64,000 bases of DNA from Saxidomus purpurata (taxonomy: Eukaryota; Mollusca; Bivalvia; Venerida; Veneridae), in NCBI GenBank assembly GCA_022818135.1, contig JAFMSR010000001.1:33194963-33258962 (forward strand), in the 5' to 3' direction. Shown one piece after another: positions 24,635-38,800 of the stretch (positions within the stretch are counted from its first letter, which is position 1; each line of letters starts with the position of its first letter). Under the pieces are notes generated by a model. It had not been told where the DNA came from and ran no database searches. It saw nothing but the letters and a program-made list of their open reading frames with translations. A program made the translations under genes and the position numbers.

Positions 24635-27600
24635 GTGAGTTGTAAACCGTACATGTATGAACTATAATTATTTAGGTCATTAGGCATAATAATGATTATT
24701 GTGGTTTATGAGCTTTTTCACAAAGGTCATTCACTCTTGAGTAGCACTTGACATGCTTGATGTAAGGAGAAATTGTGTGTGTTTAGGACGTAAAGGGTTC
24801 TAGAGGGTCTATATCTGTGGTTAACATAAAGTGTTATTCAATACTTTCTTTGTGACAAAGGTCAAACAGTCCATTCTAGAAGAGGTCTTCAGGTCACATG
24901 AGAGCTTTGACCTTCGACAAGTTAAATTAGTGGTGAAAGAGCAAGGTGTTGGGAGTGGTAGCAGCTAGCATTTTGCAGTATTTGCTTGTAGTGTTATCCT
25001 GTAAATCACTGAGCAATGAAGCACTGGTTAGCTTGTGTATTGTACACTGGTATGTTCTGTTTGCAAGAGAAAAATGTTCATGCCCAGTCCCTGCTCTCCG
25101 ACTCCTGTCTACCAGTCTTCTATGCAATGGGCAATTTATATTGGGAATGTACCATGTTACAAGTTAGTTATATGGGTTTAGTGCCTCTTTAGCAGGGGCC
25201 TTAAACTTGTACAGAACAGGTATTAATACAGAACGGGCGTTGAAGCTCATACAGTTAACTTGTACATGTAACATGGTCCATAAACTGGTAGACAGGGGAG
25301 TCCAGAGCAGGGTCTGAGTATGGACATGTTTCTCTTACGTATTTGTGGTTCTTGGCTTTTGCCAAGAATTGTGCTTTCATGTCCCAAATGTAGCACCTGT
25401 TAAATAATGATAAATCGGGATCAGCAAAACAAGGGAGACATTCATGCTTCATGTAGCAAGTTACCTTTAACCTTTATATAACTTAATTATAAATATCAAT
25501 GTACAAAAATACAATGTACATAACCTGTATTGTCTTGCATGACTGAGTGACTCCATGGTATAACTACACTAATGTTACACGGTACATGTATTTTGTAAGT
25601 AACTTCACACACAGTTACTCTGCTAGTACAATGTCAAGTCTGTGTTCATTGAAATCAAGCAGCAAAACAACAAGAGAACATGATATGCTACTCATTATTT
25701 AATTGATGATTTAAGTTGAGATATACATGTTTCTAGACAAGTTACATGTGAAAACCTGGTTAAACCTTGTTGGACTGCATTATGAACCTTGTTTTCAGCC
25801 TTCTTTTGATGTGTGGTGACAAAGATGGACAGAAAGTCTGTTCTCGCTGCCTTGTTCAGCCTGTGAAATGATGTGATGCACAGTTTAAATTAAATCATAA
25901 TTATTGTTACATTTGTGTATTGGTATTAGTACTTATCTTTGCATTTGGTGGCTCAATACAATATCAGTTTATAAGCTAAATGTTAAAAGAGATGTGGTCA
26001 GCTTGCAATTAGTGAAACACTAGTTGTTTTTGTTGTTAAAGGCAATAGAAATAATGTATGTGTGTGTTGCAAAACTTAACCACACGAATGGGAATTTGTT
26101 TTCCATTGAAGTATTGCATGTTTGCTTTTTCATGTTCTGATGCCAAGTACAGTTTCTTTTTACGGTAACCTTTTTAAGACCTGTATATTGGAATTTGCCA
26201 TTCCTAGCTCTTAGAAGGTCAGTAGATCAGGCAGGCCTTTAAATATCACTGCAAATCTGATTTGACCATATAAGCTCCCAAATCCAGGATAATTTTTGGT
26301 ATTGACAGTGCTTGGTTGTGTAACTCCATTGTGACCATCTTAAAACCTTCTTATGTTTATTTACTTGAGTCTATAGCGATTGTGTCAAAGGCATTCCAAA
26401 CTTTCTAACTGGCCATTTGGAGGCAACAACAAACCCCATTCTTAATTAAACTTGAATAACCATTTCAAAATGGTGGGAATTAAAAGTACAATCAATTTTA
26501 AACATGTTAAAAGATAATGTTTATTTCAATACAGAAAATGAACAGAAAAGTCTATACCTTTTGGTGTGCTTAATGTATTTACATTGTATTTCAAATTGAA
26601 AACAGGACTCTTGAAAGCTGGGCTATTATAAAGACTGCCATGTTAATTATAAGAGATTGTATACAGAGCTGCCAGCCAAGGTCCTGATAAAGATCTTGGT
26701 AATTATAAATAATTACTTCGTAAAGTCATACAAAATGTTCAATTTACAGTTATGATTGTATTTTTAGAATTTTACATTATGAATTGTTTACTGGACTTGC
26801 ATTATTATACAAATGTATCTTTGACTAATCGGACAGCTGAGGCGAAGTGCGCTCCAGTCAAAATGTCAGAGTTTTAAATCAAAGTGCAGTAAGTTTGATT
26901 CCCAGATGTAACCCAGCTGCACTTGCAGTGCTGAAAAAAGGTTGAACATCATGTTAAGTCTTTGCTGTACAGTGCCAGACATCCTGGGTTATTGGCAAGA
27001 CGAGGGTCCTGATTGAATAAAGCCAGAGACAGGATGTTTCTCAAGCTGTAGAAGGTTTGAAATTCTCCAGTGAAGTTTTGAATGGTTTGGCAGTATTCCA
27101 TGATACACCCCAGTCTCCATGCCTTCTCTGTCTAGTTTTGTTTTTTTCTGAAGGAAGACATGCCTGGATATTGAACAATATATCACAGTGAGAGGTTTTT
27201 ATTGCATTGCCTGACAAGTCGGGATACTTCACATTTCATTTTTCCAGTGTTTATGTACCACTAATGGCTGATGCCTAACAGGCTTCTCTCCTCTGTCAGT
27301 TCAGTTTTTCTTTTCCTGTATCTGTACACAGCATGGGAGAACAATATGTCAATATAAGATGGTATTTCACGTATTTCCTTTCCTGATAATGGAGTATATT
27401 AAGTGGAATATTATGTAATTTTTGTCAAATATCATCAATCTTTTTCAGACAATGTAATAATAGTTTATTTGAATCCGTTTGATTGTTAGATAAGCTCTAA
27501 ACATATCAAGTCACTCTTGAAAACCACAGGTGTCTTGTGACTTGTGGCCTACTGGCCGAGCAGTTTTGTCTAACCACTGTTCTGTTTAATAGATATGCAG

Positions 27601-29757
27601 TTTGTAATTTATAAATCATTACCTTAGTCTGACCTGGCATCATGAACAGGAATCATAATTTCGATCTTAAACTATAAGTTTTAATTTTGTCTTTTGTTAG
27701 TAGTGCAGCCAGTTTGTCTCTTACTGTGGTGCCAATTTAGTTCTGTCCTCAGTAACCCAGGATATTCATTAGGCATACACTTCATTGTAATGACTGGAGA
27801 GAAGTGGAAGAAATAACTGCGGGTTCCAACAATGCTTTAGTTCAGATTCTGGATACAACATCGGAACTTTGCATAAAAATTTTTTATCTTACACATAAAC
27901 AAATGTCCTTTTTTCACCATATTGTTTTCATCATGTCTGAATCATTTGAAACTATCTGTGAACATAAGAGATGTCAACAGTTAGCTTACAGTGTGTTTGC
28001 CTCCAGCCTGTAGACGGTATATCAAAATATCAAACAAATTACATAACACATACTTGGCAACGATAGAGGAAGAAAAACACATTGTTACAAGAGATAACAT
28101 GATAAGCCACACCTAGATACCTTTTGACATTTTGCCTTATCAGTATTATTTCCCACATGAACTATTGAACATTTCTTGGCAGAGATATTATACAGAAAGA
28201 GTAAATATATAGAAATATTGCAGAAATAAAGTACTGGTTCAGCTGCAGTCACATTGGTTTGAACCGAGGTCAAGTTGGTGGGCGGATGATGCAATATAAA
28301 GTGTTACAAGGTGGTCTGTAGCCTGTGCACTGAGCTACAAATGTACAAAAAATGTACTCGGACTTAAGTGTTAGAGATTACATGTATTAAATTACACAAA
28401 CTTTGAAAGTAAGAAATGATAAAAAAAAACACACACAAATTATTGCAAGTTGACTAGTAAATACTCACAGAATAGAATAATGTGTAATCATACAATTTAA
28501 GCTCATAATTTTGTACTAAAATGCCCTGTATTAAGAAGAAATAAAAGCTGGAATTTAAATCAGTTGACATGGTACACTAACATAAATTGTTAAAATGTAC
28601 CGATAAAATTCATTCAGTAATTTTATGGGCTCATGATGCATGAAAGGGTAAATCTTGTTTACAAACTGAACAAAATGACATATTTTTCTGAATTTAATGA
28701 CAAAATATTCCATATTATTTTCAGTTTATTTGTTTCCACTTTGATGTTGAGATTGGCTGTATTGATCTTCAGTCATAAACGGGACTTAAATCAGCAGATT
28801 ATGGCCATTTATGCTATTGAATACCCTGTTTAAAATGATATAATGAAAGAAAATACAGTTATCTGACCTGATCATCTATCATTGTCCTTGCTAACTTGCC
28901 CTGCAGACATTTCCGTTTAGATCTCAGTTACTGATAGGCTGACGTGTACCAATTAAAGGGGCGTAACTGATGATAGAAAGTGTACCTTTTATGGGGTGAA
29001 AATAAACTGCCAGTTTTGGAGCAAGGTGACACATCCCATATACCAAGAGTTAGACCAGTGTAGTATTTTACTGTTGGCATTCCTTTTTTAAACAGTACAG
29101 ATGCCACTATCATGCTTCTGAATGCGGCAAAGTTTTCATCCCTTGATATTGTAATACCGGCAACTTCTCTCAGTCATATGTGAGTGACCAAGTTTTGTAA
29201 TGATTAATTCACCAAAAACTTAGTTGACTTTTGCAAAGAAACAAAGTTGACTTTACATAATTACATATTATAAAGAGGTCGGTGATTGGAATTTTAGTCT
29301 GTAGGGTGATGGGCATAAACTGTCTGTCTATATTGTATCGTTAAGTCTGAAGCTAGTGTTATGTTCAACAGATTTGTACTTTAAAATATATTCTAATTCT
29401 TCTGGCTACTTTTGAATATTGATTGTGTGTATGATAGCTTGTAAACAATACTTTGAATGTTATTGTGAAGTTGTGGGATAAGTTGGTCACATGTGGTATA
29501 TAATTGATTCAGCAGCATCTTTCTGGAATGTTGAAGTCACTGACCTAACAGTGAAGTATTGAACCTTGGATAAAGCAATATAGACATCTGAAGAAAGAGA
29601 CAAAGGGTTCCCACAATGAAAGTGATCTCAGAATGTTGTAGTTTATGAGAGAAAGGTGAAGAATTTGACCGGTTAAAAGTACAAGATAAAGGTATTGACA
29701 GGAACAAAGAATTAAGAAAGCACAGAGAAATAGATAGATGGACAGAACTGATAAATA

Positions 29758-29814
<57 letters not shown>

Positions 29815-32800
29815 ACTGAGACAGGGGACACAATGGAGACAGAAAGAGATATAAATAGAATCAGAGTGATACTGAGGGTAACAGAGAAAGACAAACTAAA
29901 GACAAAAAGAGATAGAGATAGAGAGAGGGAAGAAGAGGGATGAATAGATGGACCAGAGGATGTAAATGAAAAAAAGTTGAATGACATACGAGACAAGAGG
30001 GAGATAAAGAAATGGATGCTTTAAAGAGACAAAGAACTTGTAATAGGACAAAATAAGTGAAGCAGAAATGAAATGGGGAATTAATTTACTCGGTAGCTAG
30101 AATTTGGGTCTATGTAGGAGGCAAAGAAAAATAGATTGTTATCACCTGTGCAAAGAACTTTCATGGTCACATCAGTAGAGAACAGAGTGTTTAAGTCTCC
30201 TAGTTAATGTGTGATTGATGTTTGTATAAAGCACCTGTTACACCTGTCAGCAGAGAGTAGTATTAAGTCTTCAAGCTGAGGGAAGTCTTTACTTACAATT
30301 AAATACATTTATGTATTTTGATCCACCCCCTTCTCTGTAAGAGAAGACCACCAACATCTCATTGTAGAGTTTTAATCATCTACGAAACAAGAGTACCCCA
30401 ACAAGGGTTGAGAAAATTGTAAGAAATTGAGAAAAATTGAAATCTGAGAATTCTTTTGTATTTGGTAGATAATACAAATATTTTCTGTTTTTCGTTTCAG
30501 ATCACCAGAATTATTTTGGTGTAGATGACAACCTTGGTCCAGTAGCTGTTAGTATAAAAAGGGAGAAACTTGACGAGCGGGAAAACCATCTTGGCAAATC
30601 AGAGGCTGGACTTTACCAGTACAGGGTGGTTCTCAGAACTAGTGAGGTATGTGTTCGATACCTTTGTGTAAATAGGTTTATTACTGATGTGAAACTGAAG
30701 GTGTATGAGTGTCATGATATTCAGCCCTTTTACTCCCATGTTTACATGTATATACTGCTAGAATGTTGCAGAAGGCCCTTTGTACCTGACAAAACTTAAA
30801 ATAAATGATATATGAAAGACTTTCTTTCTCTATATATATTAACAGAGGCAAAAGCAATCATTACAAGAAAACCAGGTACCATGTAAATTTAGGGGCAGGT
30901 GTATGATAGGTGTTGCAGTTTTCTTATAAGTTTAGAAACACATGTGCTTGTCAATTAATGAAGAATACTTGCATGTAATTAGTAAAACATATTCAGGAAG
31001 TGCAAAATCAGTTCAGCACTGATGGTTAATTGGTACATCCATTGTAACCACAAGGCTAGACAATTTGTTAGTCATTATTGAAAGAAGGTATGTGATGTTA
31101 TCATCAGTTATATTTAGAGGACTTAACTTGCTTTCATGTTATATTATATACTCCTCCATGAAACAAAAAAAAAAGTTTTGTATTTGTCACGGAAGGCAGT
31201 ATGCTTGACCCCCAAGCTCATCTTGAAAGGAAATACCACACTTGATGAATTAGATATTTGAGCTATGCCATTCATGTTTTTATATGTGACAAAGGTCACC
31301 CCTTGAGAATTAAAGTGCCTGGCTAACTGACCGAGACATTTTCATAAATATTCAGGATAGAGTATAAAAAGGCCATATGGCCAAGGACAAAATTAATGAC
31401 TTCCACAAAGTAATTAAGTGGGCATGATTAAGTGTCGCACCATTAAAGGAATGTGTTCATTTTTATTGTACACAAGGGGTTTGTCTGTACAAGTGTTGGA
31501 ATTTTCATTAATTTGGTTCCCCATAAACAGAGTGATTGGTTCCCACATTCATAAATTCATTCAGAAGGAAAGTTACGGCTTTTGTACCAGTGTCCTCCTA
31601 GTGCTTGTGTGTTTTGCCTTTGGTTCTGAGTCATCCGGCTGTTTGATTCAAAATTGAATTTTCGATTTTCAGTGCGATACAAAAAAGTAAAAACTAACTG
31701 CGACTTCTGTATGACGAAGTATAAATGAGCTATGATCTATCTATAGATATCTTCAGTGCATTTGCAAAAAATACTAGAAAAACCCATCAGGCCAATTAAA
31801 GCAGTCGCCATTGTGCTGTTTAATAAGGACACAAAGTTTTACTACGAACATCTCATTATTAAGGTGCAGAATAAGTGTATATTTTTACATCCAAATCCAC
31901 AAACTGAAAGTTGTCCTTTTACCAAAGTTGTTTGAATGTTGTGAAACGAGATGATAAAGTAAAACCCAAGCAGACCCTCACAGTCATGCCAGAAGATGTT
32001 TTTGCCCTCTTTCTTGAGCTACTGTGGTAGTGCAATACTTGAAGGGTGAAATGATCTAGTTTCAGTCATTTGTCATGTTGAAACAATTCAGGTCAGCGAG
32101 GGAATTCAAAACAGTAAAACGTCTGATAACATTCTTTATTGAGAAGTTATTTTAAAGCGTGACAACATTCATTTTATATATAGACTAAACTAGTTGGTAA
32201 TGTCTAACATTGTCATATTTCCACTTAAATATCTTTGATGAAAAGGAGGCTAATGGCTGGATCATATTTTGAAATATGACAACTTTTGGTTCTTAACATG
32301 CGAAGATCATTGAATGTGAGAATGTTATTAAAACTATAAGGTAATATGAGGCTGTAAATGACGAAAGTATGCTTAAGTTGCTGATGAAATTGGTTTCACT
32401 GGCAGACAATTAAAGCCTTTAATAGCCATATTCAGTCAGGTAAATTCTTGCCATGCAGGGTTTACAGTCTAGCAGTCCCTGGTTTAAGCTCATATTTAAG
32501 CAGCTTCTGTCTGTTGCAAATTCACTTTGGAAAATGGCATTCCAGTGATCAGCTGGTGATTCCACTGATGCTTGAAATAGAAATGTTGTCAGTCACTTGG
32601 GGTTTCAGATGGGTAGCAACCTGGAAATTTGTTAAATAAATGACATCATATAAATACCTCAAATATTAATGGCAATAGGCATTAAACACGAAAACAAACA
32701 AAAATAGATTAACTGATATTTAATAATCCTTTATTATATTTAGTTGACCACGTTACGAGGTGCTGTATTAGAGGATGCCATACCAGCTTCAGGACGGCTC

Positions 32801-35800
32801 AGCAGCTCACGAGGGGTACCAGTCAAAGATCTACTGGAGTTTCTGGTTCCTGAGGTTCAAGCATCATGTTTGCGTCAGGCTGTGGCTGGACAGAAAACCT
32901 GTGATCAGCTGATAAAAGTAGACGAACAAAGGGTAAGGTTCCTTCATTACCAGTCATATAGTCTTAAATCAATGTTACACCCTTAATATACTCATGTACT
33001 AGCACAAGCAGAAAATCCAAATTAATATCAAAATGGAGTATTGAAATTTCAGTCTGATTCTAACTGTAAATAATCAAGAATTGGGCAAACTGGCTTAAAA
33101 GTATTTGAAAAAATTCAGATTACCTACAGTCTGACTGCTGGTCTTCTCTTGTTCTTTGCAGCCTAGCTGTAATCTTTCACGGGCTGAATAACTTATTACA
33201 GGTACAACTTTACAGAATTACGCACTAAATTATGTGAGAAAACCCCTTCTGCTTGAAGTACTTTAATATGACTGAAGGATTAATCTCCCTTGTTTTTGCT
33301 ATTTTCCAGATATTCAGCACATACAAAGTAGGCATTATGTATTGTAAGGCAGGCCAGACTACAGAAGAGGAAATGTATAACAATGGTATGTAGTCCGAAA
33401 ATACATTACTTGAGAGAAGAGGAGGCAATTTTTTCTCTTCCTTGATTGTTTATAGCCCTTGGTGAACTTTCCAAGACTCCTGACAGGCGCAGATTGAAAG
33501 ACTTGGTATAAGGTTTTCGGTACAGACCCCAGGACTTAATTTCAAAAGTTTTACAGGTATGGCTTTAAACTTACCTTATAAGTTTACCATCATAACCTCC
33601 ATCAGACAAGAGTACATCTTGTCAGAAGGTTGTTTGATGTTTAGACTAATGGCCCTTTTTAACTTGGAAGTGTATTGAGCTTGGCTAAGTTTTCCGTACC
33701 CCCCCCTCCACCCTTTTATTTCAAAACCATTAGAGGTATTGCTTTGAAACTAACCATACTTGTTTACCATCATGACCTACATCAAAATACCAAGAGTACA
33801 TAACTCTGTCAAGGTTTTTTGACAGAATTATGCCCCTTTTTTACTTAGAAAATACATTGAATATGGGTAAAATCCACTTACTGCCTTAACCCTTTGAGAT
33901 ATTGCTTTGAAACTTTGAATGCATGTTTACATCATAACCCTTATCTGTAGGCAAGAGAAGGTAACTCTGTCAGGGATTTGTTTTAAAAATTAAGGCCCTT
34001 TATCGACTTAGAATCTTGGTTAAGTTTTTCGTACCAGTCCACTTTCTGGCTAAACTGTTTGAGGTATTAATTTGAAAGTTGGAATACTTGTAAACCATCA
34101 TGATCCCAAAACATGGGCAGGAGAAGGTAATTCTGTCAAGGATTTTATTTGAATTATGGCCCTTTTTGACTTAGAAACTCAGTTAAAATTTTCATTCTTG
34201 TCCACTTTGTGTGGCCTTAACCATTTGAGATATTACTTTGAAAGTTGGAGTACTTATGTACCATCATGAGACCCATCTGTAAGCAACAGAAGATAACTCT
34301 GTGAAAATGTTTCTTGATTTGTACTTAGAAATTCCTAGTTAAAGTCTTGTGTGCCCTTAACTGTCAAAGTTTTGTTTTATTGGCAAGCACTAAAAAAAGT
34401 CGAGCACGCTGTCCTACTGACAGCTCTTGTTCTCTTCCTTGATTGTTTATAGTCCCTTGGTGAACTTGCCAAGACTCCTGACAGGCGCAGATTGAAAGAC
34501 TGATGCAGATATAAGGGAATCTGGGTACAAGACCCTAGGACAATTTACAGTTTTAGAATTTTTTTCTTAACAGCCTTATAAGCCATTTTCCTCATCACAC
34601 TACTGTTGCAGTTTAATGTTGTTTGATGTTTAAACTAATGGAAAATGGAACTGAGAGACATGTCTGAGTTATGTAGTTTATTGTAGTGTCTTAATTAATA
34701 GTATGTTGCTCTTGTGTAGATCCTGTATATATCTATAATGACTTTCATAAGCGATTAACTGCACTTCTGAATGATTGATGTTTTAATGTCGTGTTCTTGC
34801 AGAGCATGCAGGACCAGCGTTTGAAGAGTTTTTACACTGTATTGGTGAGAAGGTTAAACTGAAAGGCTTCGAGAAATACAGGGCACAGCTTGACAATAAA
34901 TGTAAGATCGATTTACTTTACACTTTCACTTCTTATTGTTAGTTACATTTTATAAGGGACTCTATTTAACAGTGGCACCTGTTCAGAAAATACTTGAATA
35001 TATTCTCTTTACACCTCAGCAGACTAAATGTATCTTACTTATTTAGAATGAGATTTTAGAAACCTGTAGTGGTTGAGTCAATCATGCAATGTCAACTACT
35101 TTCTTAAATGAAAAATTATGTACTTAGTTTTCAGTCTTAACCATAATGTAAATTGTTTGATTTAGACATAGTAAAGTATGGGACCAGTCAGGTTTTATAG
35201 TTACCACAGTTATTTTCCTTTACAATTTTAACATATTTGTGTTCTTGTAATTTTCAGCGGATTCCACGGGTACCCATTCTGTATATACAACATTTCACAA
35301 CAGCGAGATCATGTTCCATGTATCTACCATGCTTCCATTTACACCGAAAAATCATCAACAGGTAAACTGGAGCACTTCTTTATCATACTTTTTGGGTCGC
35401 CCTTTCGGAGAAAAGGCGATACATAGGGATCGCTTTATCTGTCCGTCCGTCCGTCCGTCACACATACTTAACGTTGACTATAACTTTGCCATTTCTTAAG
35501 ATTTCTACATCAAACTTTACAATTGTATTGCTTATGACAAAAGGGTCATGATGCCGCCAAATTTAGTAGGTCAAGGTCAAATTTGACAGAGTTATGCCCC
35601 TTTTCGTACTTAGATTTTGTCACGAAAACTTAACGTTGGCTATAACTTTGCCATTTCTTAAGATTTCTTCATCTAACTTTCAAATTGCATTGCTTATGAC
35701 ATAAAGGTCATGATGCTGCCAAATTTTGTAGGTCAAGGTTATATTTGACAGAGTTATGCCCCTTTTTATACTTAGATTTTTGCTATAACTTTGCCATTTC

Positions 35801-38800
35801 TTAAGATTTCTTTATCAAACTTTCAAATTGTATTGCTTATGTCAAAAGGGTTGTGATGCCGCCAATTTTGTAGGTCAAGGTCATATTTGACAGAGTTATG
35901 CCCCTTTTGTACTTAGATTTTGTCACAAAATTATTGGTTATTCTGACAAAGCGTAAGAGGGCGACACAAGTGTTCTACTGAACACCCATCTAGTTTGTAT
36001 AAAGAGTATAACTACTCATGTCAGAGGTAGGAGTTACATGTGTTAATAAATAATTGATACATACATGGTTTATGTAACTTTCACTCCAGATTTCTAAAGC
36101 ACCTACTCACCTGCAACAATCTCGAATATGATACATCAAATGTTAAACCATGATTCTTTTTATGCCCAACCATAACTCTATCTCACTTGAAATTAGTTTC
36201 AGTAAAACCTTGTGTTAACTAAAATCTTCGAAAAGTAATCAAATATTTTCATTATTTGCATAGTCAGCACTTAAGTTATTTTTTATTTTTTTCACTTTCT
36301 GTTGATTTTATATACTTGTCTATTTCAGTTATTACGCAAACGTCATATAGGAAATGATATTGTTACCATAGTATTCCAAGAGCCAGGTGCTCCCCCATTC
36401 ACGCCAAAGTGTGTACGGTCACAGTTCCAACATGTGTTCATCCTGGTCAGAGTGCACAATCCATGTTCAGATAAAACCACCTACAGGTAATCACCTCACA
36501 CTAGTGTCTTACGATCTTCATATAGTCTTCACAAGTTAAAAACATTTGAGAATTTAAAGCCTTTCAAAATATTTTTACACATTTTTCTGTCCTTTCAACA
36601 TTTAATGAAAATACAGGAGTTAAGGTAGGTACTACTTGTAAATTCTATTTCATTAATTTTGTACCTTTCATAGAGATGTTACATCGTCGATAGTAAGAAT
36701 GTGTCAGGATTTTGGTTTAATGCTGCAGTAGGAACTGGGTGGTAAATATATCATTGAAAACTTACGATTCCTGTGGTGCATGGATGAAAGGTCATCTATT
36801 TTACTATTTATTACAGTATTGCAGTTAGCCGATCTAAAGATGTACCTCCATTTGGTCCCACCATACCAGACAAAGCCAAGTTTTACAAATCCAGAGAATT
36901 TGCTGAATTTCTCCTTGCTAAAGGTATAGAAATTTAGGCATTAGACCTCTAACAAGTTGAGCACTGTGCTGAAACACATATACTTTAGTTACTATGCTTT
37001 ATAGCAACAGTTCACACTTCAATCAGTTTAAATCAAAATTACCAATATATCAAGTGATGGATCAGTTTAACCATATTTGATTATGGGCTGGGTTTGTTTG
37101 TAAAGAGTGAAAAACTTAGAGGCCTGATAGAGGAATTGAACTGGGCTGCACTTTACTGAAGTTCCATCAGCACCTTGGTTGCCAGCTGATTCCTGGTGAT
37201 TACCATATTCATGTTCTCAATTCTCTCTTCATTTACCTCTACTGTTTACGTTTCTCATTCCTGGATCACAAGTTCGAACAACAGAAGAATTAGCTTTATT
37301 TTTATTGTAGTTAACAAAGCAATTAGTTAGCAAAGTTTATGAAATGTAATGTAAAACGTACTTTAAGTAAACTAGCATAGTGTATGAAATGTGTAAGTTT
37401 GAAGTTTTTCTTTTTTCCAGTGATAAATGGTGAGAACGCTGCCCACCATTGAGAGAAAACTGCTTTTGCAATTTGTTACACAAGACAAGAATACTTAAAA
37501 TGATCAAGAAACAAACTATGTTACCAGTAACTCACTAGAATCAGCATCCAAACTTAGTATGTACTTTCTGTTACTAAAGTAGCTGCATTTTCAACAATTT
37601 GTTATGATTTTCTGTTTAACTACAATTTCAGGTTAAGTAAGTTTAAAGAAAATTGTTGGAACACTTGCAGTGTTTCCTTTAATGGTAAATTCTTTATGCT
37701 GTAGAAGTAAAAAATGTATTTAAGCAAAAGCCTTTGCATACTGCTTTGCTCATGTTTGTTAAAGAAAAAAAATGAACTCTGCAGTTTTAGATTGATAAAT
37801 ATTATCTTTTGGGGTCTGTGTTCCATACAGGATTCAATTGTTGGACCAATCCTGTAGTAGGATGATGCCTTAGTAGGAAGTAATAATGCATAGTTATACA
37901 TTATACAAAACTAAAACATCTTTTTTACCACCAAACAGGTAAATTTGTGAGTGGAAAGAAAAAAGAGAAGAACAAAGGCAAACTGATACCAGACAACTTT
38001 GCTCTTGGTGCCATTGTCTGGCATGTCCAGGTAGGTACACAGGTTGTATGCATGACATTTGCAGTAAATACTTACTGGGTAATACATTTTAAACATTTTG
38101 TATTTGCTTTATAGTAGTAGTGGTCATTGAGTTGAACAAGTACAGCTAGGAAATCCAGTGTTTCCATGTATGTTATACGTTTAGCAAATAGCCAACATTA
38201 GTGTGAATGTCATGATCTTAAGATATGTTGTCTGCCGCTCATCCAGGAGGTTGAGGGTTCGAGCCCCACTAAGGTCACAACCATACCTCCTCATATGACA
38301 CCAGTACTGGTTTTTCCAGGAAGTGGACTCGAGAATAACTCGATAAGCTACAAGATTTCTTTATAATTGAGCTAAAATAAATTAGTATAAACTAAATGCT
38401 AAATATTATTTCATCTGAAGTTGAAGGCAAATTTAGCTCTCCACTTATTTCTTGTGGCAAATAGGATATACAAATCACTAGAATGTGTGTTGTATTAATG
38501 GTTTGCATACAAGTACAACATAGCTCAAGTTATAACATGAATCTGTAAAATATTTGAGTGCATATAACTGGTAAATATTTTATCCCTCTCTGTATGTAGG
38601 TTGAGGATGCTGGTAAGACCTCACCAGTGGTGTGCTATCTGGGTATCGCGGCAGAGACCCTGGTGGTAGTAGAGGAGACCTCGAGAGACGTGATCTTCAC
38701 AACACACTGTGGCTCTGTGATAGGCTGGACTGCACAGGCTCTCAAGTAAACACCTTCACTCTATACACGTTTTGTTTGTCCAATCATTGACAGTAATTTG

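Larger units (their letters stand above)
24635..30500 (+). other. SIPA1L intron 1 (5.9 kb)
   Basis: AT-rich intron with no supported coding exon. It contains an inverted repeat (about 25064-25167 against 25255-25337) and a purine-rich AG microsatellite block (29763-29960). The acceptor is TTCGTTTCAG at 30500. Short open frames here lack family signals. Confidence 0.8.

Noticed and set aside
29537..29996. Ser/Leu-rich minus-strand proteins
   Set aside because: Translation artefacts of the AG microsatellite and purine-rich stretch.
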